Of a stretch of 64,000 nt of DNA, positions 31,744 to 42,700 are shown piece by piece. This DNA comes from UBA7430 sp002478765 (GTDB lineage: Bacteria > Bacteroidota > Bacteroidia > Flavobacteriales > UBA7430), in NCBI GenBank assembly GCA_943789355.1, contig CALSTU010000004.1:658971-722970 (forward strand), written 5' to 3'. Below the pieces are notes generated by a model. It saw only the letters and a list, made by a program, of their open reading frames with translations, searched no databases and was not told the origin of the DNA. Position 1 is the stretch's first letter. Every line of letters starts with the position of its first letter. The position numbers were made by a program, and so were the translations under genes.

Positions 31744-32937
31744 TCATGATATTACTCCTGAGCCCAGTAACTCATCTTCAGAATACCATGCTACAAATTG
31801 ACCCGGTGCAATGCCCCTCTGGTCATGCTCAAAAATAATGTAGAGGCCATCTTCGTGCAGATGAAGGATTGCGTTTTCCAGCGGCTGTCGGTAACGTATT
31901 CGAGCCTTTACAGGTATTTGTTCATCAAGGCCAGGTTTGATGTCTTTTCTGAGCCAGTGAATGTCTTCGTTTGTAACTTTCAGTCCGGGTCTGTAAAGCC
32001 CAGGATGGTTGGTGCCTTGTCCGACATATATGATGTTGGCTTTGGTGTCTGTGTCCAGTACAAAAAGAGGTTCTACCTTCCCGCCGACATTCATTCCTTT
32101 TCGTTGGCCAATTGTAAAGTAATGCGCTCCGTTGTGTTCCCCAACCGTTTCACCCAAGTCAGAGGTGAAAATATAGTCTTGGCTTAAGCTTTGAAGTGCT
32201 TTCAAAGAGCTTTGATTTCGTTCAAATTTTTTATTGGCATCGAATAGTGGGTGATCTTTTCGAATTTCGACAATTGACCCTTTTTTTGGCTCGAGTTGTT
32301 GTTGTAAAAATTCAGGAAGTTTTACTTTACCTATAAAGCAGAGGCCCTGTGAGTCTTTCTTTTCGGCAGTACTCAGTCCGGCCTCTGCTGCGATTTTCCG
32401 GACTTCAGACTTTTCTAAATGACCAATAGGAAATAGGGCTTTGGAGAGTTGTTCTTGATTTAATTGGCATAAAAAATAACTCTGGTCTTTGTTTTTGTCA
32501 TGTCCTGCTTTCAGTTGGTAAATCGTTTTTCCGTCTTTATTAAAAACATCTTTACGACAGTAGTGTCCTGTGGCAACAAAATCTGCTTTAAGTTGTAATG
32601 CTGCTTTTAAGAAAATATCAAACTTTATTTCTCTATTGCAAAGTACGTCGGGGTTGGGGGTCCTTCCATTTTTATACTCTGCAAACATGTAGTCAACAAT
32701 GCGTTCTTTGTAAGCTTCACTCAAATCTATTGTTTGATAGGGGATGCCTAAAGTTTCGGCCACTGCCATTGCATCATTGCTGTCTTCTACCCAGGGACAT
32801 TCTTTTGAGATCGTCACAGAGGTGTCGTGCCAGTTCTTCATGAACAGGCCAATAACTTCATAACCCTCTTGCTTCAGAAGGTAGGCAGCAACGCTAGAGT
32901 CTACGCCACCAGAAAGGCCTACGACCACTCTTTTCAT
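31744..32937 (-). CDS. mnmA: tRNA-specific 2-thiouridylase MnmA
   Basis: Adds sulfur to U34 of tRNAs for Lys, Glu and Gln. The PP-loop motif GLSGGVDSSVAAYLL is at residues 7-21. The catalytic cysteines are in NPDVLCNREIKF (about residue 100) and SQGLCFIGKVKL (about residue 202), with TGHYCRK between them. Length 397 is slightly above E. coli MnmA. A TATCTTTG promoter box lies 16 bp upstream of the ATG. The gene is convergent with htpG. Confidence 0.96.
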   Translation of the reverse strand: MKRVVVGLSGGVDSSVAAYLLKQEGYEVIGLFMKNWHDTSVTISKECPWVEDSNDAMAVAETLGIPYQTIDLSEAYKERIVDYMFAEYKNGRTPNPDVLCNREIKFDIFLKAALQLKADFVATGHYCRKDVFNKDGKTIYQLKAGHDKNKDQSYFLCQLNQEQLSKALFPIGHLEKSEVRKIAAEAGLSTAEKKDSQGLCFIGKVKLPEFLQQQLEPKKGSIVEIRKDHPLFDANKKFERNQSSLKALQSLSQDYIFTSDLGETVGEHNGAHYFTIGQRKGMNVGGKVEPLFVLDTDTKANIIYVGQGTNHPGLYRPGLKVTNEDIHWLRKDIKPGLDEQIPVKARIRYRQPLENAILHLHEDGLYIIFEHDQRGIAPGQFVAWYSEDELLGSGVIS

Positions 32938-32953
32938 ACGAGAATATTTGTGA

Positions 32954-32961
32954 CAAAGATA
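32954..32961 (-). promoter_or_regulatory. -7 box of mnmA
   Basis: TATCTTTG on the minus strand, an exact TAnnTTTG match, 16 bp before the ATG; the leader would be only about 10 nt. Confidence 0.5.
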
Positions 32962-32979
32962 CTTATTAGAATGCGATTA

Positions 32980-34296
32980 TTATTTTTCTTCCAGATAGAA
33001 GTTGATGGAGCCACTTTTCTCCATGTTGGAGCGCATGATGTGGGTCTTGTTATAGCCTTCGTATTGGATGTTAATTGCTGAGGTGTTGGGTGGTATTCTA
33101 CCTAGGTTTTCTGCAAAAAAAACGAGTTGATTTACCTGACCTTTTACAAGCTCAATTTCGAAATGTCGTTTGTCTTTGATGATTTCATAGTTGCGAATAA
33201 TCCATTTGCCATTGAGGCTGAGTGATATTTTATCTCCATCTACTTTTTCGTTATCCCAAACAGAAAGTCTTAATATTCTTGCATTTACCGTGATTACTTT
33301 TTGAATTTCTATGGTTCTTTTTTGTAAAGAAAGTGGTTTGATAGCATCACCCCCTTTTACGCGCATGAGTCGGTGTCTGCCTTGTTCGCTTGAGCTGATC
33401 ATAAACCGCTTGTAATCATTTGTTAAATAAGTATTTACGAGTTGAATGTTTTCGTCTAATTCTTGTTCGAGATCAATGTTTTGCAAATCAAACAATAAAG
33501 CTTTGTCTTTGTAGTAACCTGTTAGCAAAACCTTACTGTATTGATTGATCGAAAGCTCGTGAAAATCATTTTTTGCTCGCAATTCTCGAATCAATTTTTT
33601 CTCATTAATGTCCCAAAAAGAAACAATCCCATTTTGGCTCCAAGTCATCAGTATTTCGGGGGAATAATACTGCGTTTTCACGAAGTTACTTGAGTAAGAA
33701 TTTTCAATTGAAAAACGCGGTTTATTTGGCTTGTTTAAGTCGATAATGTTTATCAGACTTTTCGTGGTAATAACGAGCTCATTTTTTATTTTATTAAACA
33801 CCGCATCGTCTACCACCGTTGAGTTTTTGTAAATCACTGAGTCTTTTTCTGTGTCGTAAAAGTCTTTGTGAAAAATGGTACCATTCTCATCCCCAATTAG
33901 GGCTGAGTTTTGATCGTAAAATATGGCAAAATGAGGCGTGGTTTCTATGTGAAAATTGATGAGCGTATCCTGCGCTGCAAAATTCCAAATTTTAACCTTT
34001 TTGTCGTCCGAAGAATAGGTTAAAAAATACTCTCCATTTTCCGAGAATTCTATTCTATTTATTTTCCCAAAATGAGCTCTTTTAGAACTTATTAATGCCT
34101 CGTTAGGGATGTCCCAATAGTTGAGGTATCCAGAAAAGTCTCCGCTTAATAAAATTTCATCTTGAGGGGTGAAGCTAATAATCTCCGATTTTTCACTGTT
34201 ACCCACAAACGATTTTGTCAGCTCGACGTTCTGCGCGTTTGCGTCTAGGAGTGCAAGTATTGCCGTTGCAATAAGTATGTTTTTGATTTTCTTCAA
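32980..34296 (-). CDS. Secreted WD40-like beta-propeller protein
   Basis: Exported protein of unknown function. Signal peptide MKKIKNILIATAILALLDANA, then WD40-type blades: ISFTPQDEILLSGDFSGYLN, INRIEFSENGEYFLTYSSDD, KKVKIWNF, and later NGIVSFWDINEKKLIREL. The C-terminal 110 residues form a beta-sandwich-like domain (KISLSLNGKWIIRNYEI and FAENLGRIPPNTSAI) that recurs in Bacteroidota surface proteins. There is no T9SS sorting domain, so the periplasm is likely. Length 438. It stands alone, 42 bp upstream of mnmA on the same strand. Confidence 0.78.
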   Translation of the reverse strand: MKKIKNILIATAILALLDANAQNVELTKSFVGNSEKSEIISFTPQDEILLSGDFSGYLNYWDIPNEALISSKRAHFGKINRIEFSENGEYFLTYSSDDKKVKIWNFAAQDTLINFHIETTPHFAIFYDQNSALIGDENGTIFHKDFYDTEKDSVIYKNSTVVDDAVFNKIKNELVITTKSLINIIDLNKPNKPRFSIENSYSSNFVKTQYYSPEILMTWSQNGIVSFWDINEKKLIRELRAKNDFHELSINQYSKVLLTGYYKDKALLFDLQNIDLEQELDENIQLVNTYLTNDYKRFMISSSEQGRHRLMRVKGGDAIKPLSLQKRTIEIQKVITVNARILRLSVWDNEKVDGDKISLSLNGKWIIRNYEIIKDKRHFEIELVKGQVNQLVFFAENLGRIPPNTSAINIQYEGYNKTHIMRSNMEKSGSINFYLEEK

Positions 34297-34493
34297 ACTC
34301 TATTTTTCGACTGCTAAACTAAGTGTTTTTTTCATACTTTCAACGCCCTTTTTTTTTGTGTAATTCGGGTTTGTCTTTATGTATGTATAAATATAGGTAA
34401 TTATACTAGTAAATTAACATGGTTTATATAGGTGTAGAATGCTATAAAAACATTATATTAGCATCGTAATAGGTTAATTTTACCCCCTCAACC

Positions 34494-35039
34494 ATGAAAA
34501 TATTTTATTGCACTATATTGGCTTTTTTCGCCTTATCCCTCTTTGTTTGTTCAAAAACAGAGGCTTACGCTCAGCAAGCTATCGATTTTTCATTTGAAAG
34601 AACCGGTCCAAATCATTCCGTTTTAGTTCTGCCTATGTGGCATCCTGTCATCAAAGAACTGCAAAAATTAGACTCACTTCCTTCCGATATGGTTTTAGGC
34701 TTTCATGGAGATTCTTTAGAAACGGGAGATTTAGTTGGCGTTTTCTTTACAGACAACGATGAGAATTACAAATGTGCAGGTTCATTAACGTGGAAAGCAA
34801 ACGACTTTAACATGCTCCCTGTCTGGGGGCAATACCCAACTGGAACTGATAATGGAATGGAGATGGGTGAGAAGATGATTTGGTTGGCTCAGAAAAGTGA
34901 CAACATGATTTATGAAATTGAATCCTCTTACCAAAGACCTCTGATGTCGATTTACATCAAGGATGGTGCTTCAGCCGTTTTGGGTATGAAGTTGTCAGTG
35001 AATGACAACCTCAAGCCTGTAAGTCAACTCAAGAAATAA
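34494..35039 (+). CDS. Secreted protein with a T9SS-associated GVFxxD...VWGxxxxT module
   Basis: Small exported protein of unknown function. The signal peptide is at residues 1-27 (TILAFFALSLFVCS core). The mature part is a single domain: ETGDLVGVFFTDNDENYKCA, LTWKANDFNMLPVWGQYPTG and NGMEMGEKMIWL. The same module (GD-x-VGVFY, C-G, W, VWGDD-x-T, DG-x-GE) is found in the 5' part of the downstream giant gene, inside the giant protein (about residues 850-990), and twice in the CotH gene. It is known as a recurrent element of T9SS proteins of marine Bacteroidota (from memory). The giant gene starts 45 bp downstream, so they are probably cotranscribed. There is no sorting domain of its own. Confidence 0.75.
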   Translation: MKIFYCTILAFFALSLFVCSKTEAYAQQAIDFSFERTGPNHSVLVLPMWHPVIKELQKLDSLPSDMVLGFHGDSLETGDLVGVFFTDNDENYKCAGSLTWKANDFNMLPVWGQYPTGTDNGMEMGEKMIWLAQKSDNMIYEIESSYQRPLMSIYIKDGASAVLGMKLSVNDNLKPVSQLKK

Positions 35040-35084
35040 TTCCCCCTATAGAAGATTTCACCAAGATTTAATGCCCCCTAGGAT

Positions 35085-36793
35085 ATGAAAAATAAGATAC
35101 TACATACACTCCTCATTGCTCTTTTTTGCTTGCCAAAGCTTTTGACAGCCCAGTGCGATTTGCCCCAACCTTTCACGGGCAACACAGGGTCGAACATGAC
35201 GGTGATGTTGAGCATCCTGCATTTATTACTTCTCTGAACTCCATCAGATCGAGGCTGCATATCTTGTTGCTTTAGATCCAGACGGTTTGATTGTGGGGAG
35301 TGAGCCTGTGGGTTCGGTAACACAAACATCCATAGCAGTTTGGGCGGACGATACTTCGACACCTGAAGTTGATGGGGCTGCGGCAAATGCAGCAATTTCG
35401 TTTCAGTTGGTGGATGGCGAATCCTTGTATGATGTTCAGATGCCAAGCTCCGTTTCTTTCGTGGCAAACAGTTTTGTTGCTCAAACTTCTGCAGGGTCTG
35501 TAGCTTTAGATTGTGCGCCTGCTGTTTCTGGATGTACAGATGCCTCTGCGGTCAATTATAATTCTGAGGCTACCGAAGATGATGGCTCTTGTTATGCGTA
35601 TTGTTCTGACGAGTGGCGCCCAAGATATACGGGGAATACGGGCTCAAACATGACAATGATGCTTACAGATGCTTTTGTGTCTTCATTGGGCATCCAGTCT
35701 GAAGGAGTTTATTTGGTTGCCATTACTCCAGGAGGTCTTACCGTGGGTTCTACGGACGTTTCGACGACTCAAACCAGCCTTGCCGTATGGGGAGATGATA
35801 CTTTTACTCCCGCTTTGGATGGAGCAGCAGAGGGAGAGTCTATTACAGTGAATTTAATCGATGGTAGTGATGTTTACGATTTAGGTTATTCTTTGATTTT
35901 GTTGCACAATCAATTGTTGCATTATCTGAAGAGGTTAGTCCTACTTTGATTTGTAAAACAGAAGAGCCTTTTGGTTGTACCAATTCAGATGCTTGTAATT
36001 ACGATTCACAAGCCAATACAGACGATGGGACTTGTGCCTGATACCGGAAACTTACAAAGATTGTTCTGGTGCTGTGGCTTTGTGTAGATGCGGATTAGGT
36101 GATGGCGGTTTTGTGACCCTGAAGAGGAAGCTTTCAGCGGTTGTGATAGATGTTAGAGGCTTGTAACTATGATGCATCAAGGCTACCGATAATGACGGTA
36201 TTCGCTTTGTATTTTTCGCTGCCTTGAAGGGTGTGCACTTGTTCATGGCGCGATGGACGGTGCTGTTGTGGATAGTGATGCTGATAATGACGGCGTTTGT
36301 GATGCAGATGACAGTAGTCCGGTTGTCATGGATGAAGCGGCATGTAATTACAATGTATAATGCTACGGATTCCGGGGTCTAGAATGTATGTGTTCTCTAC
36401 GGATTTAGATGTTTGTGCAACTTGTTCAGGGCGATCAACTGATGGAACAGGAACTACTGTTGATAATGATGCTGATGACGATGGCGTTGTGTAATGCAGA
36501 TGCACACTTGCAAGGATGTACAGACGATTTCAAGCATGTAACTACAATCCAGGATGCTACTGATCGACGACGGTATGTTGCTTGTGCCTGAGTTCGCGAG
36601 TTGGACGTCTGTGCAAGTTTGTTCAGGCGATCACAGACGGTTCGGGGACAATATGTAGATAAAGATGCTGATGACGATGGCTGTTTGTGATGCAGATGCA
36701 CCTGATCGGAGGATGTCAAGGATGATCACAGCGTGTAACTTGATTCGTTACCAAAAATGCTACTGACATCGGGCGACTTGTGATTATGCGACA
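35085..36793 (+). pseudogene. Frame-disrupted 5' part of the giant GCTD-repeat gene
   Basis: The giant gene's real N-terminus is here: ATG at 35085 starts a clear signal peptide MKNKILHTLLIALFCLPKLL followed by TAQC. Its first domain (FTGNTGSNMTVML) matches a second copy at about 35625-35890. Frame is lost twice in 35200-35260, regained to about 35885, shifted again near 35885, and from about 36040 to 36790 it breaks repeatedly every few tens of bases, while GCTD-unit text is still readable in fragments: GCTNSDACNYDSQANTDDGT near 35975, and Asp-rich extensions near 36260 and 36470. The errors are scattered single-base gains and losses typical of unpolished long-read sequence. Genuine decay is possible but less likely, since the next 19.9 kb is fully open. 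Confidence 0.75.
35287..35949 (+). CDS. Open fragment of the giant gene 5' region (tandem T9SS modules and first GCTD unit)
   Basis: Longest open stretch in the disrupted 5' part. It encodes the end of module 1 (VTQTSIAVWADDTSTPEVDG), a full GCTD unit (GCTDASAVNYNSEATEDDGS), then module 2 (YTGNTGSNMTMMLTDAF, TQTSLAVWGDDTFTPALDG). The last 20 or so codons are out of frame; shifting one base restores DFVAQSIVALSEEVSPT and the next unit. The apparent start at 35287 is a TTG inside module 1, not a true start: homology continues upstream to the signal peptide at 35085. Confidence 0.6.
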   Translation: MIVGSEPVGSVTQTSIAVWADDTSTPEVDGAAANAAISFQLVDGESLYDVQMPSSVSFVANSFVAQTSAGSVALDCAPAVSGCTDASAVNYNSEATEDDGSCYAYCSDEWRPRYTGNTGSNMTMMLTDAFVSSLGIQSEGVYLVAITPGGLTVGSTDVSTTQTSLAVWGDDTFTPALDGAAEGESITVNLIDGSDVYDLGYSLILLHNQLLHYLKRLVLL

Positions 36794-39700
36794 TTGATCT
36801 TAGACGCTTGTGCGAGTTGTTCTGGTGAACAAGATGGAACGGGAACGATAGTAGATAATGATTCCGATGCCGATGGCGTTTGTGATGCCGATGAGCTTGT
36901 TGGTTGTATGGACGACACCCGTTGTAATTACAACGAATTGGCTACGGACAACGAAGGCTGTTTACCCGCTCTCGATGGCGTTTGTGAAACTTGTTCTGGT
37001 GAGACAGATGGTACGGGCCTCACCACAGATAACGATGCAGACGATGACGGCGTTTGTGATGCCGATGAAGTTTTGGGCTGTGACGAAGCGAATGCCTTTA
37101 ATTATTCTTCAGTAGCAACTGAAAATGATGGATCATGTTATCCAGTTATTGAAGGTTGTATCAACGACGACACGGCATTCAACTATTCGGCTTCAACCGG
37201 AGATCTTCAAACCGATGTAAATACGGATGACGGTTCATGCCATCCTGTTGTTCTGGGCTGTACGGATTCATTTGCTAAAAACTACAACGATTACGACGAT
37301 GATGAGGAGTCCAATCCATTGACTGGAGACCCATTTGTTGATGTAAATACGGATGACGGTTCTTGTGTTGCTTATATTTTAGGTTGTACTAATGTTAATT
37401 CTTGTAATTATCAGCCGAATGCCGTTCACAACATTTCATACTGTGATTTCCCTCCGGTTTATTATTTCTGTGACACTCTTGAGTTTACGGAACTGGTCTA
37501 TGAATATGAGATTTCTTGTGTAAACGATGAAGATGGTGATGGTGTTTGTGACGAAAACGAAATAGAAGGCTGTACATCAAGTGCGTTCGCTTGTAATTAC
37601 AACACAGAAGCTACTGACGAAGTAGCCTGTGTTTTCCCGGACACTCATTACGATTGTCTTGATAATTGTATAAATGATTCTGATAGTGATGGTGTTTGTG
37701 ATGAATTAGAGCTACCCGGTTGTACCGATAATTTAGCATGTAATTACGATGTCAATGCTACAGATAATGATGGATTGTGTACGTATTCTGAGGAGAACTA
37801 TGACTGTACCGGATCTTGTCTTTCCGATCAGGATGGTGATGGTGTTTGTGATGCGTTTGAAGTCGTCGGTTGTACGTTCGAATGGGCAGAAAATTATGTC
37901 TCAGAGGCAACTGACGATGATGGGTCTTGTTCTTTAAAAGGCTGTACCAATAGTAACTATGTTGAGTACGATGCAAATGCTACAGAGGATGACGGGAGCT
38001 ACTGTGCCCAGCTTATTGTTTATGGATGTAATCTTGCTGACGCATGTAACTTTGACGGTACAGCCAACACACCAGACGGATCGTGTCTATTTCCTGATTT
38101 CGATTATGTAGACTGTGATGGTATTTGCTTGAATGGTCAGGATGTGAATGGTCAATGTATAGAGATTGTTGTTGAGGGCTGTATGGATGAGTTTGCTTGT
38201 AATTATGTAGATGGAGCAAATACAGATACAAACCCAACATCATGTGTTTATAAAACAGCTTATCTTGACTGTTCTGGACTGTGTTATTTTGATGAGGACA
38301 AAGATTCCGTATGTGACCAACAGGAAATTATCGGTTGTATTGAAGAAGATGCATGTAATTACGATCCAACATCAACTCAAGCGGGCTTGTGTGTTTATCC
38401 CGTAGAAACTTATTTTGACTGTAACAACCGGTGTTTGAATGATGCAGATGATGACGGTATTTGTGATCAATTTGATGTGGAGTCTTGTAAAGACGAATTG
38501 GCATTAAATTACAATCCCATCGCTTCAGATGCAAACAACGATTTGTGTGTATACCCTTCTGGATGTATGACCTCTGACGCTGCCAATTACGACGCAGCAG
38601 CTCTGATAGATGATGGCTCTTGTATTTTAGAGTTGGTAGGTTGTACAGACAACAACTACCTTGAATATAACACTGTTGCTAATATCAATGATCAAGATCA
38701 GTGTTTGACATCGGTTACACAGGGGTGTATGGATCCGAGTGCGAATAATTACAATTCCCAGGCAAACATCAACAATTATGTGTGTACATACGATGTGGTC
38801 GTTGGATGTAGGGACAATACTTATATAGAATACAATCCTCAGGCAACGGAAGACTCTAACCTTACCTTGTGTAAAAATCAAATTGTATTTGGTTGTACCA
38901 ATTCAAGTTATTTGGAATACAACGCTTCAGCAAATATTGACAATGGAACTTGTCAATCTGTTGATTATAAAGGTTGTTTGGATGAAGCTTATCAAGAGTA
39001 TGATGTTTCATATACCATCAACGACCAAAGTGCCTGTATTACACCTCATATTTATGGATGTATGAACTCTTTTTCTGTAGGGTCTTCTTACAATCCAGCT
39101 GCAACGATTGATGATGGAAGTTGTATCTTAATTGGTTGTTCAGATACAAGCTATGCTGAATATTACACCCAAGGCTATGTTCCCAATGTAGATGATGCTA
39201 CTGGAGTGTACAACTCAACCTTTTGTAAAACTCCAGCTGTTTTTGGTTGTGTAAATTCCTATGCTTTAAATTACAATTTTGAGGCTAATGTTGCTAATGA
39301 AGAGTGCTTGTACGAAGATGGAGAATATATTGATTTCGAATATGATGTTACGGATGCAAACTGTTCTGTATTGATGCCTAATTACGGTAGTTCAGACGTA
39401 TTGGGAGCAAATGTTTCATTTTCGGGGGAATTTACTCAGCCATTCCCTGAGGGAAGTACCATTGGAGTCTTCTATTATGACTTTAACGGTGTTCTACGTT
39501 GTGGAGGCTCATCCATCTGGAAGGCGACAGAAACTAATTCTGTAAGTGCATACATTGATGACCTTTTCACGAGCTCTAAAGACGGATTTAACGAAAATGA
39601 AGCTTTCAATTGGAGGCTTCAAACACCAGAAGGCTTGTTGTATTCTATCAATGTTATCATCAGTGAGAACTCTCTTTCAGGCAATCAATTTGCAACGAAT

Positions 39701-42700
39701 GGATTGGTGCAGATAGGTCATATGTACACCCAGTTCATGTACCAGGTTGAAATTAAAGGGTGTATGGATGAAGCTTACATAGATTTTAATCCCTACGCAA
39801 ACAGCTCTGCTCCATGTTATGTCCTTAAAGATATAGGATGTATGGACGATACAGCTTTCAATTACAACATAAAGGCTACTGAGGAAGATGGTTCTTGTTA
39901 TCCAATAATTTACGGTTGTAACAATCCTTCAGCCTTTAATTACGTGCAAAGTATTGGGAACAAATTTGTAGACCCGAATACAGAGAGTGATTGTATACCA
40001 GTAATTCAGGGTTGTTTGAATGATAAGTTAGCCTATAATTACGTGCCACTTACGGGAGATTCACAAACGGATGTGAATACAGACGATGGATCATGTTATG
40101 CCGTTGTAAAGGGCTGTACGGATCTTCAGGCTCTAAACTTCAATGACCTTGATGGTGATGGATATGCCAATCCGGTAGTCATGGATGGAGATGGAATTAA
40201 TACAAATACAGACGATGGCTCGTGTATTCAGAAGGTTTTCGGATGTATGGACGATTCTATGTCGAATTACAATGCAAATGCCAATGTTGATAATGGAGTT
40301 TGTTACCCTGTAATTACGGGGTGTACCGAAGATGATTCTGCTTTAAATTACGTTCCAAATTTCGGAAATCCCTATTTAGATGTTAATGATACCGTGGCTT
40401 GTATATTACCGATTTACGGTTGTATGGATGCGATTGCTTACAATTACATGGATACCGCTACGGTTCACGACAACTCTTGTATTGATGCTGTCTATGGATG
40501 TACTGATAATGGGACTGAGCCGAATGAGTTTGGAGATATAAATGACATATTCACAGATGCATCATCATCATTTAATTATGATATTCTTGCAAACACGGAT
40601 GATGGAACCTGTTATCCAGTTGTTGGTGGATGTATGGATATAACAGCATTTAACTTCAATAATTATGGATCCAACAAATACATTTCGTACGAATCTTCGG
40701 CAAACGTGTTTACTGATATAAATACCTCTGATAATTCCTGTATACCTGTTATAAAGGGCTGTTTGGATGAAAATGCATACAATTATAACGATTTTGATTT
40801 GGACGGTATTTCAAGTCCATTGAACAATCCTGAAGTAGATGTCAATACACATCAACAATCACGGTGTTTTTATCGACCAGGTTGTACAAACCAAACCTTT
40901 GCCCAATATTGGAATTATTCAATTATAGAAGGTTTGGATGTGACCTTGTACCCTGATTCTATGCTCAGTGAGTCCAGCTGTATCGATACGGCTAATTTCT
41001 TTTGTGATGACCCTAATTTTGTGGAAAGTTTCACTTGGAATGAAATCATGTGGCTGTCTTATAATTATCCGGCAGACATTACTTTAGTTCCTCGTCAATC
41101 TGAGTGTCAAACGGAAAGAATTGACTATTGTAGAGAATCAAATTATGTTGGATACTTCCTAACAGACAACATCAAGGATGGGACTGATTTAGATGCTGGA
41201 GCGAATTTTGGAATTCCCAAAGCCGTCGAGTCTTCCGCCATTCTTGAAAAAGATTTAAATCCGGGAGATGCTCCTTTGTGTGGTGATGTGGTGAGCTTTT
41301 ATTGTAGTGACTCCTCATTAACATTATATTACGCAGGTACTGACGTTGCTGAAGGAACAATGAAAGATTCCGTCGGAGGAAATATGATTGACGATAGTTT
41401 ATGTGGTGAGGTTGTTGTTGATTTATATTGTAACGATTCTACTCGAGTAGGGTATTACAACACTAACAATAACTCGGATTATGATTTCAACCTAGGTCAT
41501 GATTTAGGAAACATCATTGACGCGACACTTTGTGGAGATGTTCTGGTTAAGTACTGTGATGATCCTGCATTTGTAGGGTACTATTTAGGTGATACTGTTG
41601 GGGTGCAAAATATTGGGACGATTATCGATGATCTAGAAACTTGTGGAGATTCTGCTGTGTTTTATTGTAACGACCCATCTTATTTGGGTTATTATACTGA
41701 AGCCTCTGTTCAAGGGAATAAAGCAACAGGATCTCATGTAGACAATTCACTTGCGAATTGTCTTGAACCTATTGATCCGTATTGTAGCAATCCAAGTTTC
41801 TTTGAATATTACACGGATACATTGATGTCATCATCTTATGTGGGTAATATTGTAAACGACGATTTGTGTGTAACGACCATTATACCGGGTTGTACAGATG
41901 AAACGATGTTTAATTACGATGAAACAGCCAATATCAATCGAACCAGTATTGAATTAGCATCAGATCCGTGTTACCCGATTGTTATGGGGTGTATGAACGA
42001 AGAATCGTTTAATTACAACAATTACTTCTCATCCTTAAATACAAACCCATTAACTGGAGAGAAATACGAAGCAATTGATGAGTCCTCGAAAAAATACGGA
42101 CCTACAAATGCACAAGATCTGATTTCTTCAAGTGACTATTATGACGGTAGTGGAAATGGATTCAATGTGAATACGACCATTCCTACGGATCCATCAACAA
42201 TTTACAGCGGTGGGTGTATACCCATTGTATACGGATGTACGGATGATACAGCACTAAACTTTAATGACTGGTCTCCTAAAGCTACTCCTGAAAACCCTCA
42301 ATACGGTGATGGAATAGCCGACAGTTGGAACTATGTAGATCCGTGGTTAAATGTAAACACGGATAATGAGTCTTGTATTGAGATTGTTCAAGGGTGTATG
42401 AGTCCTGATGCTTGTAATTATGAAGCAGCAGCAAATGCCGATGATGCCTCATGTATCTTTGTTGTGGAACATTACGATTGTGACGATGTATGTATCAATG
42501 ACAGTGATGGAGATGATGTTTGTGACGAATTGGAGGTACTTGGTTGTACCGATGCTTCATCCTATAATTTTAATGAATTAGCTACAGAAGATGACGGCTT
42601 ATGTACTTCTGTTGTGGCAGGCTGTACAAGTTCTTCGGCTTTCAATTATAATAGTGAAGCCAATATAGATGACGGTTCTTGTGAATCTTTTGCTTTTGGA

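Noticed and set aside
31798..32187. 129-codon plus-strand frame opposite mnmA
   Set aside because: No family resemblance, and it lies wholly within a highly conserved gene on the other strand.
35078..35467. 129-codon minus-strand frame opposite the giant gene's 5' part
   Set aside because: Composition is that of an antisense shadow (rich in His, Pro, Gln, Arg). The plus strand has a clear signal peptide and modules there.
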